A DNA stretch of 10,638 nt. It comes from Planctomycetota bacterium (GTDB taxonomy: Bacteria; Planctomycetota; UBA1135; GCA-002686595). Shown piece after piece: positions 1 through 6,055 of the stretch. The notes beneath the pieces were generated by a model that saw nothing but the letters and a program-made list of their open reading frames with translations, was not told the DNA's origin and searched no databases. The position numbers were made by a program, and so were the translations under genes. Location: positions 1 to 10,638 of the forward strand of contig WTJQ01000458.1 in NCBI GenBank assembly GCA_011524785.1. Direction: 5' to 3'. Position 1 is the stretch's first letter. Each line of letters opens with the position of its first letter.

Positions 1-379
1 GTGCGGCCGCGAGCGAGGCGCGCACGGCGAGGTCGCGGGGCAGCTCGAGCTCCGCCAGGACCTCGAGCTGCTCGGCGCCGCCCGGGGAGGCGGCCAGGTC
101 GTCGATCCGCCGGCCGACGGCCTCGGCCAGCAGGCTCCGGGCCTCCGCTCGCACGCCGCCCTCCAGGCCCGGCGCGGCCTGCACGGCGTGCAGGATCGCC
201 ACTGCGGCCGAGGTCTCCCCGCTCTCCAGCGCGCTGCGTCCCGCCTCCAGCGCGGCCGGGACCTCCTCGGCCTCGTAGACGTCCGGCACGCCGCCGGGAC
301 GCGGGAGCGTGGCGGTGCACGCCGCGCCGAGCAGGAGCAGCGCGCCCGCGGGGAGGGCTTGGAGCAGAGCGAGGTTCAC
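1..379 (-). CDS. Putative lipoprotein, 3' end beyond window
   Basis: This gene is broken by the window edge: 126 codons are visible and it continues past position 1. It starts at GTG (379-377), overlapping the recO stop in a 4-base GTGA, which suggests translational coupling. I see no earlier in-frame start. The N-terminus is a short hydrophobic stretch (residues 11-20) ending in LLGAAC, so Cys21 could be the lipidated residue of a lipobox. The n-region (MNLALLQALPAG) has no Lys or Arg, which is atypical for a signal peptide. The remainder is Ala/Glu/Leu-rich and helical, with a pattern (ALEAGRSALESGETSAAVAIL) resembling a tetratricopeptide-like helix pair. I do not recognise a family. A periplasm-facing, TPR-like lipoprotein is an inference. 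It is the last visible gene of the operon with the CorC-like gene and recO. Confidence 0.6.
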   Translation of the reverse strand, partial: MNLALLQALPAGALLLLGAACTATLPRPGGVPDVYEAEEVPAALEAGRSALESGETSAAVAILHAVQAAPGLEGGVRAEARSLLAEAVGRRIDDLAASPGGAEQLEVLAELELPRDLAVRASLAAA

Positions 380-1173
380 GGGCGGGGGGCGCTGGCGAAG
401 CGCTGGTGCGTTCGGGGGAGCGTGTCGAGGTGGTAGTCCAGGAAGCGAGCCGCGATCTCGTGGGCCTTGTGGGCCCGGTCCGCGTCGGCTGGCGGCTGGC
501 CGCTCCCCGCCTGCTGGAGGGCGAGCAGGTCGCGCTCGGCGAGGGTACCGACTCGACGTCCGGCGTTCCTGGCATCGAGGGCGCAGGACCGGCACAGCCG
601 TCCTCCCGCGCCCGAGCTGAATGGGGCCCGCGGCCCGGAGCCGCGCTCCGAGGGCTGGTCGGCCGGCGCCGTCCCGCCGCACACGGCGCACCCCTCGAGG
701 GCGGGCATGAGCCCGAGGTCGGCCAACAGGCGCGCCTCGAAGGTCGCCAGCAGCCCCTCCGCGGGCGCGGGCAGAGGACCCTCCGCATCGAGTGCCTGCA
801 GGAGCGCCCCGAGCCCCGCGAACAGGGCTCCCTCGTCCTCGCCCGGCCGCGCCACGAGATCCGCCAGCTCGAGGCCGCAGAGGGCTGCCCGATAGCGCTC
901 CAGGTCGGCGGGGATGCGGCGGCGTCGGATCCGCACGGTGCCGGCCTCCAGGTTGCCGAGCCCGCCGTGCTGGGGCGTGGACCAGCGCAGCTCCAGCTCG
1001 TCGAAGAGGTCCAGGGTCCAGGCGAAGGCGCTCTTCGCGCGATGGGCCCCGCGAGCCAGCAGGCGCTGCGGGCCGTGCTCCGCCGTCAGGACGCGGACCA
1101 CGAGGCTCGACTCCCCGTAGGGAGCCCGCGCCAGGACGAGGGCCCGGCCGGAAGCGCGGACGCGGCGGCTCAT
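376..1173 (-). CDS. recO: DNA repair protein RecO
   Basis: RecO acts in the cytoplasm in RecFOR recombinational repair. It binds SSB and anneals single strands, and with RecR it helps load RecA onto SSB-coated DNA. The product is 265 aa, normal for the family. The N-terminal OB-fold region (about 1-80) carries the typical opening ALVLARAPYGESSLVVRVLT and a GxxRAKS segment. The helical C-terminal half holds a Cys4 zinc site, Cys162/Cys165 (CAVCGG) and Cys194/Cys197 (CRSC), with the FSSGAGG stretch usual between the pairs. I chose the ATG at 1173-1171 because it gives the family N-terminus and overlaps the upstream TGA as ATGA. The reading frame stays open far upstream, but only because stops are rare at this GC. 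The 3' end overlaps the next gene by 4 bases. No Shine-Dalgarno sequence is evident, so translation probably depends on coupling to the gene before it. Confidence 0.93.
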   Translation of the reverse strand: MSRRVRASGRALVLARAPYGESSLVVRVLTAEHGPQRLLARGAHRAKSAFAWTLDLFDELELRWSTPQHGGLGNLEAGTVRIRRRRIPADLERYRAALCGLELADLVARPGEDEGALFAGLGALLQALDAEGPLPAPAEGLLATFEARLLADLGLMPALEGCAVCGGTAPADQPSERGSGPRAPFSSGAGGRLCRSCALDARNAGRRVGTLAERDLLALQQAGSGQPPADADRAHKAHEIAARFLDYHLDTLPRTHQRFASAPRP

Positions 1174-2486
1174 GCGGGACGGTCGACGCGAACGCGCAGG
1201 ACACGACGATCGCTCGCCTCGAGCACCTCGAAGGCGAGCGGACCCTCCTCGAAGGACTCGCCGGCCCGCGGGAAGCGCCCGAGGCGCGCCAGCACGAAGC
1301 CGGCGACGGTCTCGAAGTCCTCCTCCTCCGGCAGGTCGAGCCCCAGCTCCTCGTTCACCTCGGTGACGTGCAGCGAGGCCGGGACCTCCCACGCACCGCC
1401 CTCGAGCGGGCGCACGGTCTCGGCGGCCGCGTCGACCTCGGGGATCTCGCCGACCAGCTCGCGCAGGACGTCGGTCAGGGTCACGAGTCCGGCCGTGCCG
1501 CCGTACTCGTCGACGACGATGGCCATCTTCTCTCGGCGCTGCCGCAGCTCCTTGAGCAGCTCGGCCAGCAGCTTGGTCTCCGGGACGAGGAAGGGGGGAC
1601 GGAGCAGTGAGCGCAGGCCCGCCTCGCCCGCGGCTCCCTCGACGCGCGCTCGCGCCGCGTCGAGGACGGTGACCGTGCCGATGACCGTGTCGACCGTGTC
1701 CTCGTAGACCGGGATCCGGGAGCAGCCGTGCTCGAGCGCGGTCTGGAGCGCGGCCTCGAGGCCGTCCTCGATCGCCACCGCGTGCATCTCGGTGCGCGGC
1801 GTCATCACCTCGACGGCGTCGGCGCCCCGGAACTCGAGCACGTTCTCGATGAGCTCCCGCTCCTGGTCGTCCAGGTCCCGCGCGGGCTCGGCCTCGCGCA
1901 GGGCGCCGCGAAGACCCGCCAGCAGGCGCCGCGTCGCCGGCTCCTCGTCGGGCACCTGGAGCACGCGCAGGACGGCGCGACGAAGGCCCTCGACGGCGCG
2001 CCGGACGGGCGCGAGGGGCGTCTGGAGCCAGCCGAAGGTCGGCAGGGTCAGGGCCACGAGGCGGTCTCCGCCAGCGCGCGCCAGGGCGGGGGGGAGGACC
2101 TCCCCGGCGAGGACCATCGCCACCACTGCCAGGCCGAGGGCGAGCAGGAAGCGCGGGGGCTCGAGGCCGCCCGCGGCTCCCAGGGTCTCCAGGAACAGCG
2201 CCAGGAAGAGCACCTGGCTCAGGACCGTCAGCAGGGTCGCACTGGTGGCGTAGGTGTCCAGGCGCCTGAGGTGGACTGCGAGCACGCTCCGGCGCTCCTC
2301 GCTCGGCTCTCGCTGGAGCAGCCGATGGCCCACCGTGATGGCCATGGCGGCCCGCAGGGTGGCGAAGCCCGTGGCGGCCAGCAGGGCGCCCAGGGTGAGC
2401 GTGGGCCCGAGCCACGAGGACCCGTCGAGGTCCAGGGCGGCCCAGGCGCTGGAGGCCGGGGATGGGGGTCGAGGTGGTCCGTTCAC
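1170..2486 (-). CDS. DUF21/CNNM-like protein with CBS pair and CorC/HlyC domain
   Basis: This 438-aa membrane protein belongs to the CorC/HlyC (hemolysin-like, CNNM/MpfA-related) family, whose members are linked to magnesium or cobalt efflux and homeostasis. The N-terminal DUF21-like part has hydrophobic segments near residues 25-45, 83-104 and 112-135. The cytoplasmic part begins with DDQERELIENVLEFR and VMTPRTEM. A CBS pair follows, with SRIPVYEDTVDTVIG and MAIVVDEYGGTAGLVTLTDVL. The C-terminal CorC_HlyC domain (about 355-435) includes EEEDFETVAGFVLARLGRFPRAGESF. The usual GExxPK motif at the end of DUF21 reads GEVLPP here. The start is GTG (2486-2484); the first ATG in frame lies after the first hydrophobic segment. 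This is the first gene of the operon and overlaps recO by ATGA. Genes of this family are commonly found near ybeY/era/recO in bacteria, which fits. The family call is firm; the transported ion is not shown by the sequence. Confidence 0.9.
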   Translation of the reverse strand: MNGPPRPPSPASSAWAALDLDGSSWLGPTLTLGALLAATGFATLRAAMAITVGHRLLQREPSEERRSVLAVHLRRLDTYATSATLLTVLSQVLFLALFLETLGAAGGLEPPRFLLALGLAVVAMVLAGEVLPPALARAGGDRLVALTLPTFGWLQTPLAPVRRAVEGLRRAVLRVLQVPDEEPATRRLLAGLRGALREAEPARDLDDQERELIENVLEFRGADAVEVMTPRTEMHAVAIEDGLEAALQTALEHGCSRIPVYEDTVDTVIGTVTVLDAARARVEGAAGEAGLRSLLRPPFLVPETKLLAELLKELRQRREKMAIVVDEYGGTAGLVTLTDVLRELVGEIPEVDAAAETVRPLEGGAWEVPASLHVTEVNEELGLDLPEEEDFETVAGFVLARLGRFPRAGESFEEGPLAFEVLEASDRRVLRVRVDRPA

Positions 2487-2496
2487 GGTCGCCCGA

Positions 2497-2526
2497 ATCC
2501 TAGCCTGCCAGGCCGCCAGCTGTCCC
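2497..2526 (-). promoter_or_regulatory. Candidate promoter for the CorC-like/recO/lipoprotein operon
   Basis: Read on the minus strand, GGGACA (2526-2521, four of six matches to TTGACA) is followed after 18 bases by TAGGAT (2502-2497, a TANNNT -10). The -10 ends 10 bases before the GTG start, implying a leader of only a few bases. The AGGA inside the hexamer could instead be a Shine-Dalgarno sequence, although 11 bases from the start is long. This is prediction by eye only. Confidence 0.4.
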
Positions 2527-2590
2527 CTGGCGGGGAGCTGCAGGCGAGGGTGGGTGCGGCGGAGGGTCTGGAGTCCCTAGGGGCGCACTT

Positions 2591-2606
2591 GTTCCTGTTT
2601 CGGAAC
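2591..2606. promoter_or_regulatory. Inverted repeat GTTCC-N6-GGAAC in the divergent intergenic region
   Basis: A perfect 5-bp inverted repeat with a 6-base centre lies between the divergent CorC-like and sigma factor genes, in the AT-richest stretch of the window. It could be an operator for a dimeric regulator or a small hairpin. It sits upstream of both candidate promoters. Five base pairs can arise by chance, so this is only a candidate. Confidence 0.25.
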
Positions 2607-2639
2607 GACCGCGGCTCCGGAGGCGTGATTGGCGCGTCA

Positions 2640-2645
2640 TAAGGT
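2640..2645 (+). promoter_or_regulatory. Candidate -10 element for the sigma factor gene
   Basis: TAAGGT fits the TANNNT pattern and lies 18 bases before the ATG at 2664, or 6 bases before an in-frame TTG at 2652. No convincing -35 hexamer is seen 16-18 bases upstream. If used, the transcript would start near 2652 with a very short leader. Confidence 0.3.
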
Positions 2646-2663
2646 GTTGCCTTGCATGGATTT

Positions 2664-3428
2664 ATGAGTCCTCTGCGGCGCTGGCACGCAGCTCGCACTG
2701 CCCCTTCCATGCGCCTCGAAGCCCCGCCCCTTGCTCCGGACCTCGTTCGCCTGCTCGCGCCCAGCCTCCGGGAGCGCCTCCTGGAGGCCCCGACGGCTGC
2801 GCGCGTGATCGAGACCGTCCTCATGGAGCACTACCGCCAGACGGGCTCCCAGGCCGCCTTCCGGGAGCTCCACGGTCGAGCTGCACCTGGGCTGGTGCGC
2901 TGGGTCCACGGGCTCCAGGGGCGCCGGTCCTGGGCCGTGGATCCGCTCGAGGTCGTCCAGGACACCTGGTGTGCCGTCGTCCGGTACCGCCACACGTTCC
3001 GCTCGGACGAGGGGCGGACCTTCGGGGCCTGGGTCCGCACCATCGCAGCCAACGCGCTCCGGCGCGCGGGCAAGCGCACCCCCCGCGAGCACCACCTCGA
3101 TCCGGCCGAGCTGCCCGACCCGGAGGATCCGGGCCTCGGGCCCGAGCGCTGGGCCACGGACCGCGAGGAGGCGCGCCGCCTCCGGCAGGCCCTGCTGCTG
3201 CTCGTCCTCCACGTGGGGCAGGTGGAGGCCGGCCTCTCGCCGCGGGATCGAGAGGCGCTCCGCCTGGTGGAGCTCGAGGGGCATCGCCAGGACCACGCCG
3301 CGCGGTGCCTGGGCGTGGGCCTCTCGAACATGAAGATGATCCTGTTCCGCGCCCGGCGGCGGCTCGCCCAGCGGCTGGCCGACCGGCTCGGGGTCCGGGC
3401 GGAGCACGAGGTGGCCCTCGCGAGCTAG
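2664..3428 (+). CDS. ECF-type RNA polymerase sigma factor
   Basis: This is a sigma-70 family protein of the extracytoplasmic-function type, expected to direct RNA polymerase to a specific promoter set. With the ATG at 2664 it has 254 residues. Region 2 spans about 62-135, with the core-binding helix DPLEVVQDTWCAVV (93-106) and FGAWVRTIAANALRRA (120-135). Region 4 spans about 191-235, with SPRDREALRLVELEG followed by a helix-turn-helix ending SNMKMILFRARRRLAQRL. The first recognition-side helix reads HRQDHAARCLGVG rather than the usual QEIAExLG, but 'SNxKxxLFRARRxL' endings are familiar in planctomycete ECF proteins. About 60 residues precede region 2, so the start is uncertain: TTG at 2652 and ATG at 2709 are in-frame alternatives, and none has a clear Shine-Dalgarno sequence. 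No anti-sigma gene is adjacent; the next gene is hutI, 42 bases downstream. Confidence 0.82.
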   Translation: MSPLRRWHAARTAPSMRLEAPPLAPDLVRLLAPSLRERLLEAPTAARVIETVLMEHYRQTGSQAAFRELHGRAAPGLVRWVHGLQGRRSWAVDPLEVVQDTWCAVVRYRHTFRSDEGRTFGAWVRTIAANALRRAGKRTPREHHLDPAELPDPEDPGLGPERWATDREEARRLRQALLLLVLHVGQVEAGLSPRDREALRLVELEGHRQDHAARCLGVGLSNMKMILFRARRRLAQRLADRLGVRAEHEVALAS

Positions 3429-3458
3429 AGCGTCCTCGCTCCGCGCCGTCGAGCGCGG

Positions 3459-3464
3459 CACGAT
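3459..3464 (+). promoter_or_regulatory. Weak -10-like element immediately upstream of hutI
   Basis: CACGAT keeps the two most important -10 bases (A at position 2, T at position 6) and is followed by exactly 6 bases before the hutI ATG. The same spacing occurs before the gene at 4784, where the flanks are also similar (GATGGGCTCATG versus GATGGACCCATG). No -35 is recognisable, and no Shine-Dalgarno sequence precedes this ATG. Confidence 0.22.
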
Positions 3465-3470
3465 GGGCTC

Positions 3471-4748
3471 ATGCCTCGGGAGTCCATCGACCTGTTGATC
3501 ACGGGAGCGGCGGAGGTCGCCACGGCTCGGGGGTCCACCGCGCTCGCAGGCGACGAGCTCGGGACCGTCGGCGTGCTCGAGGGAGCGGCCGTGGCGATCC
3601 GGGGGGAGACCCTCCTCGAGATCGGTCCGGAGGCGGAGCTCGTCGAGCGTTACGAGGCGTCCGAGGTGCTCGACGCGGAGGGCGGAACGGTCCTGCCGGG
3701 CTTCGTCGATGCGCACACGCACCCGGTGTTCGACGGCACGCGCGAGGAGGAGTTCGTGCTGCGCCTGCAGGGCGCGCGCTACGCGGAGATCGCCGCCGCC
3801 GGGGGGGGGATCCTCTCCACCGTGAGAGGCGTGCGGAGCGCCTCGCGCGAGCAGCTGCTCGTGCTGCTGCTCGAGCGGCTCGATCGATTCCTCGAGCTGG
3901 GGACCACCACCGTCGAGGCCAAGTCCGGCTACGGCCTGACCACCGAGGACGAGCTGAAGTGCCTCGAGGTCCTGGCCGAGGCCGCGCGGCTGCACCCGGT
4001 GGAGGTCGTGCCGACCTTCCTCGGCGCCCACGACGTGCCGGAGGAGCACCGCGGCGCTCCTGAGCGCTACGTCGACATGGTCGTTCAGGAGATGCTGCCC
4101 CGCGTCGCCGAGGCCGGGTTGGCCCGCTACTGCGACGTGTTCACCGAGCAGCACACCTTCGGGCTCGAGGCCACGCGCCGCATCGCGCGCGCCGCCCAGG
4201 AGCTGGGCCTCGGCGTCCGGCTCCACGCCGACCAGCTGACGCCTCTCGGCGGGGCACGCCTCGCGGCCGAGCTCGGGGCGGCGACCGCCGATCACCTCGA
4301 GCACGTGGACGAGGCCGGCATGGAGGCCATGCGCGAGGCCGGGGTCCAGCCCGTGCTGTGCCCGCTGGTCCCGCTGTTCCTGCGCGAGCCGCAGGAGGCC
4401 CCGGGCAGGGCCCTCGTCTCGCGTGGCCTCGCCCCGGCCCTGGCAACGGACTTCAACCCCGGCAGCTGCTACCTCCAGTCGCTCCCCGAGGTCGCCTCCT
4501 GGGCCGCCCTCCGGTACGGCTTCACTCCTGCCGAGGCGCTCACTGCGGTCACCCTCAACGCGGCGGCCAGCCTGGACCTGGGCGCGCGCCTGGGCACCCT
4601 GGAGCCGGGCAAGCAGGCGGACGTGGTGGTCACGGACCTCCCCAATGCCCAGCACCTGGCCTACGAGCTGGCCCGTTCGCCGGTGCGGGCGGTCGTGAAG
4701 CGCGGGCGCGTGGTGCATGCACGCGGACCGCGCCCGAACTGGCGCTGA
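3471..4748 (+). CDS. hutI: Imidazolonepropionase
   Basis: HutI hydrolyses 4-imidazolone-5-propanoate to N-formimidoyl-L-glutamate, the third step of histidine degradation, in the cytoplasm. The 425-aa length matches the amidohydrolase-family enzyme. The metal-binding HxH is His82/His84 in PGFVDAHTHPVF. Arg91, Tyr154 in KSGYGL, and His187 in FLGAHDVP are the expected substrate-pocket positions. The third metal ligand is His252 in HADQ, and the conserved Asp is Asp327 in TDFNPGS. Position 255 is Gln where the Bacillus enzyme has Glu; from memory, Gln at this position also occurs in proteobacterial HutI. The C-terminus has the usual GKQADVVV and RSPVRAVVKRGRVV segments. The ATG at 3471 gives a normal N-terminus. 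The gene lies 42 bases after the sigma factor. No other hut gene is in the window, so the rest of the pathway must be elsewhere if present. Confidence 0.95.
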   Translation: MPRESIDLLITGAAEVATARGSTALAGDELGTVGVLEGAAVAIRGETLLEIGPEAELVERYEASEVLDAEGGTVLPGFVDAHTHPVFDGTREEEFVLRLQGARYAEIAAAGGGILSTVRGVRSASREQLLVLLLERLDRFLELGTTTVEAKSGYGLTTEDELKCLEVLAEAARLHPVEVVPTFLGAHDVPEEHRGAPERYVDMVVQEMLPRVAEAGLARYCDVFTEQHTFGLEATRRIARAAQELGLGVRLHADQLTPLGGARLAAELGAATADHLEHVDEAGMEAMREAGVQPVLCPLVPLFLREPQEAPGRALVSRGLAPALATDFNPGSCYLQSLPEVASWAALRYGFTPAEALTAVTLNAAASLDLGARLGTLEPGKQADVVVTDLPNAQHLAYELARSPVRAVVKRGRVVHARGPRPNWR

Positions 4749-4771
4749 GCATCCCGGCGGCGCGGCGGGGC

Positions 4772-4777
4772 TAGGAT
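4772..4777 (+). promoter_or_regulatory. TAGGAT element: -10 of a near-leaderless promoter, or Shine-Dalgarno
   Basis: GGGGCTAGGATGG lies in the 35-base gap after hutI, and TAGGAT ends 6 bases before the ATG at 4784. As a -10 it would place transcription initiation at or next to the start codon. The embedded AGGA is 7 bases from the ATG, which is also ideal Shine-Dalgarno spacing, so sequence alone cannot separate the two readings. No good -35 is seen. Confidence 0.35.
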
Positions 4778-4783
4778 GGACCC

Positions 4784-5974
4784 ATGCGCTCCCGCTCCCT
4801 GCTCGCGCTCCCGCTCGTCGCCGCGGCGCTGTTCGTCGGTGGACCACTGCGCGCGGAGTCCGGCCCCCGGTCCTCGGCACAGGACGCTGACGCGCCGCAG
4901 CATCGGCGGTGCAAGCCCTGCGGGACGACGGGCCTCGTCGCCTGCGGAGACCGCGTGCACAAGGGAGTCGACCTCGACCTCGAGGGCAACCTCGCCTACT
5001 GCTCCCACGTGGGGGACTGCGACACGTGCGGGGGGACCGGCCGCGTGGACTGCGAGCGCTGCGAGCGGCCAGATGCCGCCGAACGCCTCGGCCAGATGCG
5101 CGCGCGGCGGGACGCGGCGCGCGCGCGCCACGCCGAGCTGGAGGCCGAGGTCGAGCGCTCCCTGCCCGGGGGCGAGTCCGAGCACTTCCGCCTGATCTGG
5201 GACCTCGAGTCCATGAAGGTGGGGCGCAAGCGCCTCGATCGCCACGAGCTGCTGCACCTCTTCGCGGAGCGCATGGAGGCCGTGCACGCCCGCTACCGCG
5301 AGGTCCTCGAGGTCGAGGAGTCGGCGATCCCCGATCGCTCGGCCATGGCGGTCTGGTGGCTGCCCACCGATCACGACGACGCCGCGCGGCGCTGGTGCGG
5401 CGGCTCCGCGACGATGGGCGTCAAGCGCATGGGGCCCAAGCCCTTCTTCAGCGTCTGCGGCAACCGCAGCCACTTCGCGGACGACACGGACCTGCACCGC
5501 TACCTGGTGCACAACGCGGCCCACCTGATCCTCTCGAACCACACCCCGCAGCAGTGGATGGGGCAGTTCAAGGGGGCGGCCTGGTACGACGAGGGGCTCG
5601 CGTCCTGGCTCGAGACGGACCTCGGCGGAGGGGCGCAGACCTGGTGCTTCCAGGAGCAGGACGCGCGGGGCATGTGGGGCGGCGGCAAGTGGCGCGTGGC
5701 CCTGCGCAAGCTCGTGGCCTCGGAGGCAGCCCCGTCGGTGGCCCAGGTGCTCCAGCGCGACGTCAACGCCCTCGAGATGGTCGAGCAGGCCGTGGCCTTC
5801 TCGTTGATCGATCACCTGATCCACCGGGACGCCGCCGCGCTCCCCGAGCTGGGCCGGCGGCTGAAGAAGAAGGAGCCCGTCCGCGACGCGCTCAAGGAGG
5901 TCTACGGGCTCAGCCCCCTGACCCTCGAGAGCGCGTGGCAGGCCTGGGTCCTCGAGACCTATCCCAAGCGCTGA
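4784..5974 (+). CDS. Secreted protein with DnaJ-type Cys cluster and degenerate gluzincin-like domain (HNAAH)
   Basis: I do not recognise a named family. Residues 1-24 look like a Sec signal peptide (Arg-containing start, hydrophobic core LLALPLVAAALFV, cleavage after PLRA). Residues 43-93 hold eight cysteines (43, 46, 54, 73, 79, 82, 90, 93) in DnaJ-like pairs, CKPCGTTG and CDTCGGTG...CERC, so zinc binding is likely. A charged helical stretch (about 95-135) follows. The C-terminal half resembles the Peptidase-MA/DUF1570-like gluzincin fold: His243-Asn-Ala-Ala-His247, then Glu270 in AWYDEGLASWLE, where the family usually has HExxH and a downstream EGxA Glu ligand. The catalytic Glu is Asn here (AAC codon), so the domain may bind metal but is predicted to lack peptidase activity. 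The product probably acts in the periplasm or outside the cell. The gene lies 35 bases after hutI and 81 bases before hisS. Function unknown. Confidence 0.8.
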   Translation: MRSRSLLALPLVAAALFVGGPLRAESGPRSSAQDADAPQHRRCKPCGTTGLVACGDRVHKGVDLDLEGNLAYCSHVGDCDTCGGTGRVDCERCERPDAAERLGQMRARRDAARARHAELEAEVERSLPGGESEHFRLIWDLESMKVGRKRLDRHELLHLFAERMEAVHARYREVLEVEESAIPDRSAMAVWWLPTDHDDAARRWCGGSATMGVKRMGPKPFFSVCGNRSHFADDTDLHRYLVHNAAHLILSNHTPQQWMGQFKGAAWYDEGLASWLETDLGGGAQTWCFQEQDARGMWGGGKWRVALRKLVASEAAPSVAQVLQRDVNALEMVEQAVAFSLIDHLIHRDAAALPELGRRLKKKEPVRDALKEVYGLSPLTLESAWQAWVLETYPKR

Positions 5975-5983
5975 GCGCTTGGG
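5963..5983. repeat. Perfect palindrome centred on a stop codon; possible terminator hairpin
   Basis: Two perfect 10-bp arms, CCCAAGCGCT (5963-5972) and AGCGCTTGGG (5974-5983), flank one base. Folded as RNA this gives a 9-bp stem whose 3-base loop is the TGA stop codon (5972-5974) of the upstream gene. No U-run follows, so it is not a classical intrinsic terminator. It overlaps the candidate hisS -35. Confidence 0.55.
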
Positions 5984-6008
5984 GGCGCGTCCCCGGCGGG
6001 GCTACCCT
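5979..6008 (+). promoter_or_regulatory. Candidate hisS promoter
   Basis: TTGGGG (5979-5984) is followed after 18 bases by TACCCT (6003-6008), within GGGGCTACCCTGTG. The -10 fits TANNNT and shares the GGCTANNNT context seen before the genes at 2486 and 4784. Transcription would start near 6015, leaving a leader of about 40 bases with the 8-bp palindrome GGACGTCC (6022-6029). No Shine-Dalgarno sequence precedes the ATG. Confidence 0.38.
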
Positions 6009-6055
6009 GTGCGGCCGGGTCGGACGTCCTCCGCGCCCGGGACCCCATCCCCGCC

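Noticed and set aside
1..1707. Very long plus-strand open frame opposite the recO operon.
   Set aside because: It is Arg/Pro/Gly-rich low-complexity translation antisense to well-recognised genes. Long spurious frames are expected when stop codons are rare at this GC content.
1174..2415. Upstream extension of the recO frame inside the CorC-like gene.
   Set aside because: The translation is compositionally biased, and the family N-terminus starts at the ATG at 1173.
2591..2606. LexA/SOS box near the recO operon.
   Set aside because: The half-sites are GTTCC...GGAAC, the reverse orientation of the GAAC-N4-GTTC type box, with a different spacing, so it is listed only as a generic inverted repeat.
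2637..4880. 747-codon minus-strand open frame across the sigma factor and hutI.
   Set aside because: The opposite strand holds two recognisable families with full motif sets. The antisense translation has no coherent domain or plausible start.
4910..5063. Calling the 4784 gene a DnaJ co-chaperone.
   Set aside because: There is no J-domain or HPD motif, and the product has a signal peptide. Only the cysteine cluster resembles the DnaJ zinc finger.
5975..6055. T-box or histidine-rich leader peptide attenuator for hisS.
   Set aside because: There is no T-box core, specifier-loop structure or His-rich short frame, and no terminator with a T-run in this gap.
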